From positions 9,364,001 through 9,428,000 of the forward strand of contig NC_088321.1 of assembly GCF_910592395.1 (NCBI RefSeq): 64,000 nucleotides of DNA. Direction: 5' to 3'. The notes under the pieces were generated by a model. The model saw nothing but the letters and a program-made list of their open reading frames with translations. It was not told the origin of the DNA and made no database searches. A program made the position numbers and the translations under genes. This document shows positions 63,207 through 64,000 of the stretch, in pieces. The stretch comes from Lineus longissimus. Lineage: Eukaryota; Nemertea; Pilidiophora; Heteronemertea; Lineidae. Position 1 is the stretch's first letter, and every line of letters starts with the position of its first letter.

Positions 63207-64000
63207 AGATGATGAACACTGACTGCAAAATACTGTCCCTTGTGGTTACATATCAGGTTCATCATAAGGCTGGCCCAAATTTATTGTTTGTTCCCAATAA
63301 CCCGACCGACCAACCAAAATCATGCCAACCCAAAAGTTTTTATTGGCATTATTGTCTTTTTAATAACATCATGGAGTTTTTTTTAAACTTTCCTTTGATT
63401 CACTGGAAATTATTATTAGAATATCATTTGCCTACCTGCCTACCTGCCTTCCTACTTACCTTGTGTGAATACCTTGGTTACTGCAATCAGACAATTAATT
63501 TGGGCCAGCCTAAGTGTGAAATGTGTTACTGCAATGTGCAGTACTAATTTATGAAATGTTATCAATTTCAAATATCATTATCAAAATGGACATTGACATT
63601 TTACACCGTTGTTGGTTTACGATGCATGTATACTGTTATGATTGTATTATTTGAATTAATTTACTAGTATTTTACTGACTTTTATTTTAAAATTGTGCCG
63701 TCCATGTGGTGTAAGACCTGTGAATTTCATCATAATTGTAAAATGTGTACATTTGTATGTTTATTGCGTAATTTATGTTATCGTTATCAACACTCATCAA
63801 CTTGTTGAGAAAATAAATAGTTACATTGAGATACAAATGAAAGGTCTTTGTTAAGTATCCTCATGTCCTTGTCTTGCTTGTTGAGTTAGCAGACTTTTCA
63901 ATGCCATCCAATTCCAGTAACATCTACTGAACTCTGTCACAACCAGTTGCGGTAGGTGGACAGTCAGGAACAGGATGGCCAGCCATCCATTCATGATTGG
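63207..64000 (+). other. 3' UTR and downstream sequence of the multi-exon gene
   Basis: There is no further gene. The AATAAA poly(A) signal at 63812-63817 follows about 600 bases after the stop. The remaining sequence to the window end has no recognised feature. Confidence 0.45.

Overview
The window is metazoan nuclear DNA made almost entirely of mobile elements. It contains spliced genes, poly(A) signals, Polinton, DIRS, BEL, CR1-type LINE, Harbinger, piggyBac-like and Tigger-like elements. This mix is common in marine invertebrates such as lancelets, bivalves, hemichordates and cnidarians. The sequence alone does not settle which; nothing suggests a prokaryote or a free virus.

Region 1 (1-24.4 kb) is a degraded Polinton/Maverick, an endogenous virus-like DNA transposon whose left end lies outside the window. 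From left to right it carries a coiled-coil/membrane protein, major capsid protein fragments, a small membrane protein, a penton-like minor capsid gene, a two-membrane-segment protein, an A32/FtsK-type packaging ATPase (minus strand), a retroviral-type integrase with chromodomain, an HNH nuclease gene, small genes, a protein-primed family B DNA polymerase with an N-terminal zinc finger, and a second penton-like gene. Four minus-strand genes follow. Almost every start codon sits in or just after TAAAT. The Polinton is hit by two copies of one DIRS-type retrotransposon family (1-2726 and 9304-14604, the second inside the HNH gene), a piggyBac-like MITE (5198-6064, inside a minor capsid gene) and a Tigger-like MITE (22442-22619).

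Region 2 (24.4-36.8 kb) holds a fragment of a local repeat, then a larger DIRS element of another family (25564-35624). A 3.4-kb Harbinger element with a transposase and a Myb/SANT-like gene (27609-30992) is nested in it. A 33-bp minisatellite and a long inverted repeat follow.

Region 3 (36.8-52 kb) is an array of roughly 0.9-1.2 kb repeat units carrying a LINE C-terminal remnant. It is split by a CR1-group LINE (about 38272-43186) and by a BEL/Pao LTR retrotransposon (43960-50574) with clear LTRs and a CTAAG target duplication.

Region 4 (52-64 kb) has a second, more decayed BEL/Pao copy (52.4-57.4 kb). It also has a multi-exon gene of an uncharacterised family (58810-63206), whose last coding exon is split by a fold-back-like insertion (61433-62803) with arms made of degenerate short repeats.

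Nearly all coding regions contain stops or frameshifts. The Harbinger transposase, the Polinton ATPase and several small Polinton genes look intact. Nesting gives a relative order of insertion: Polinton before DIRS, piggyBac-like and Tigger-like; large DIRS before Harbinger; repeat array before LINE and BEL; multi-exon gene before fold-back.
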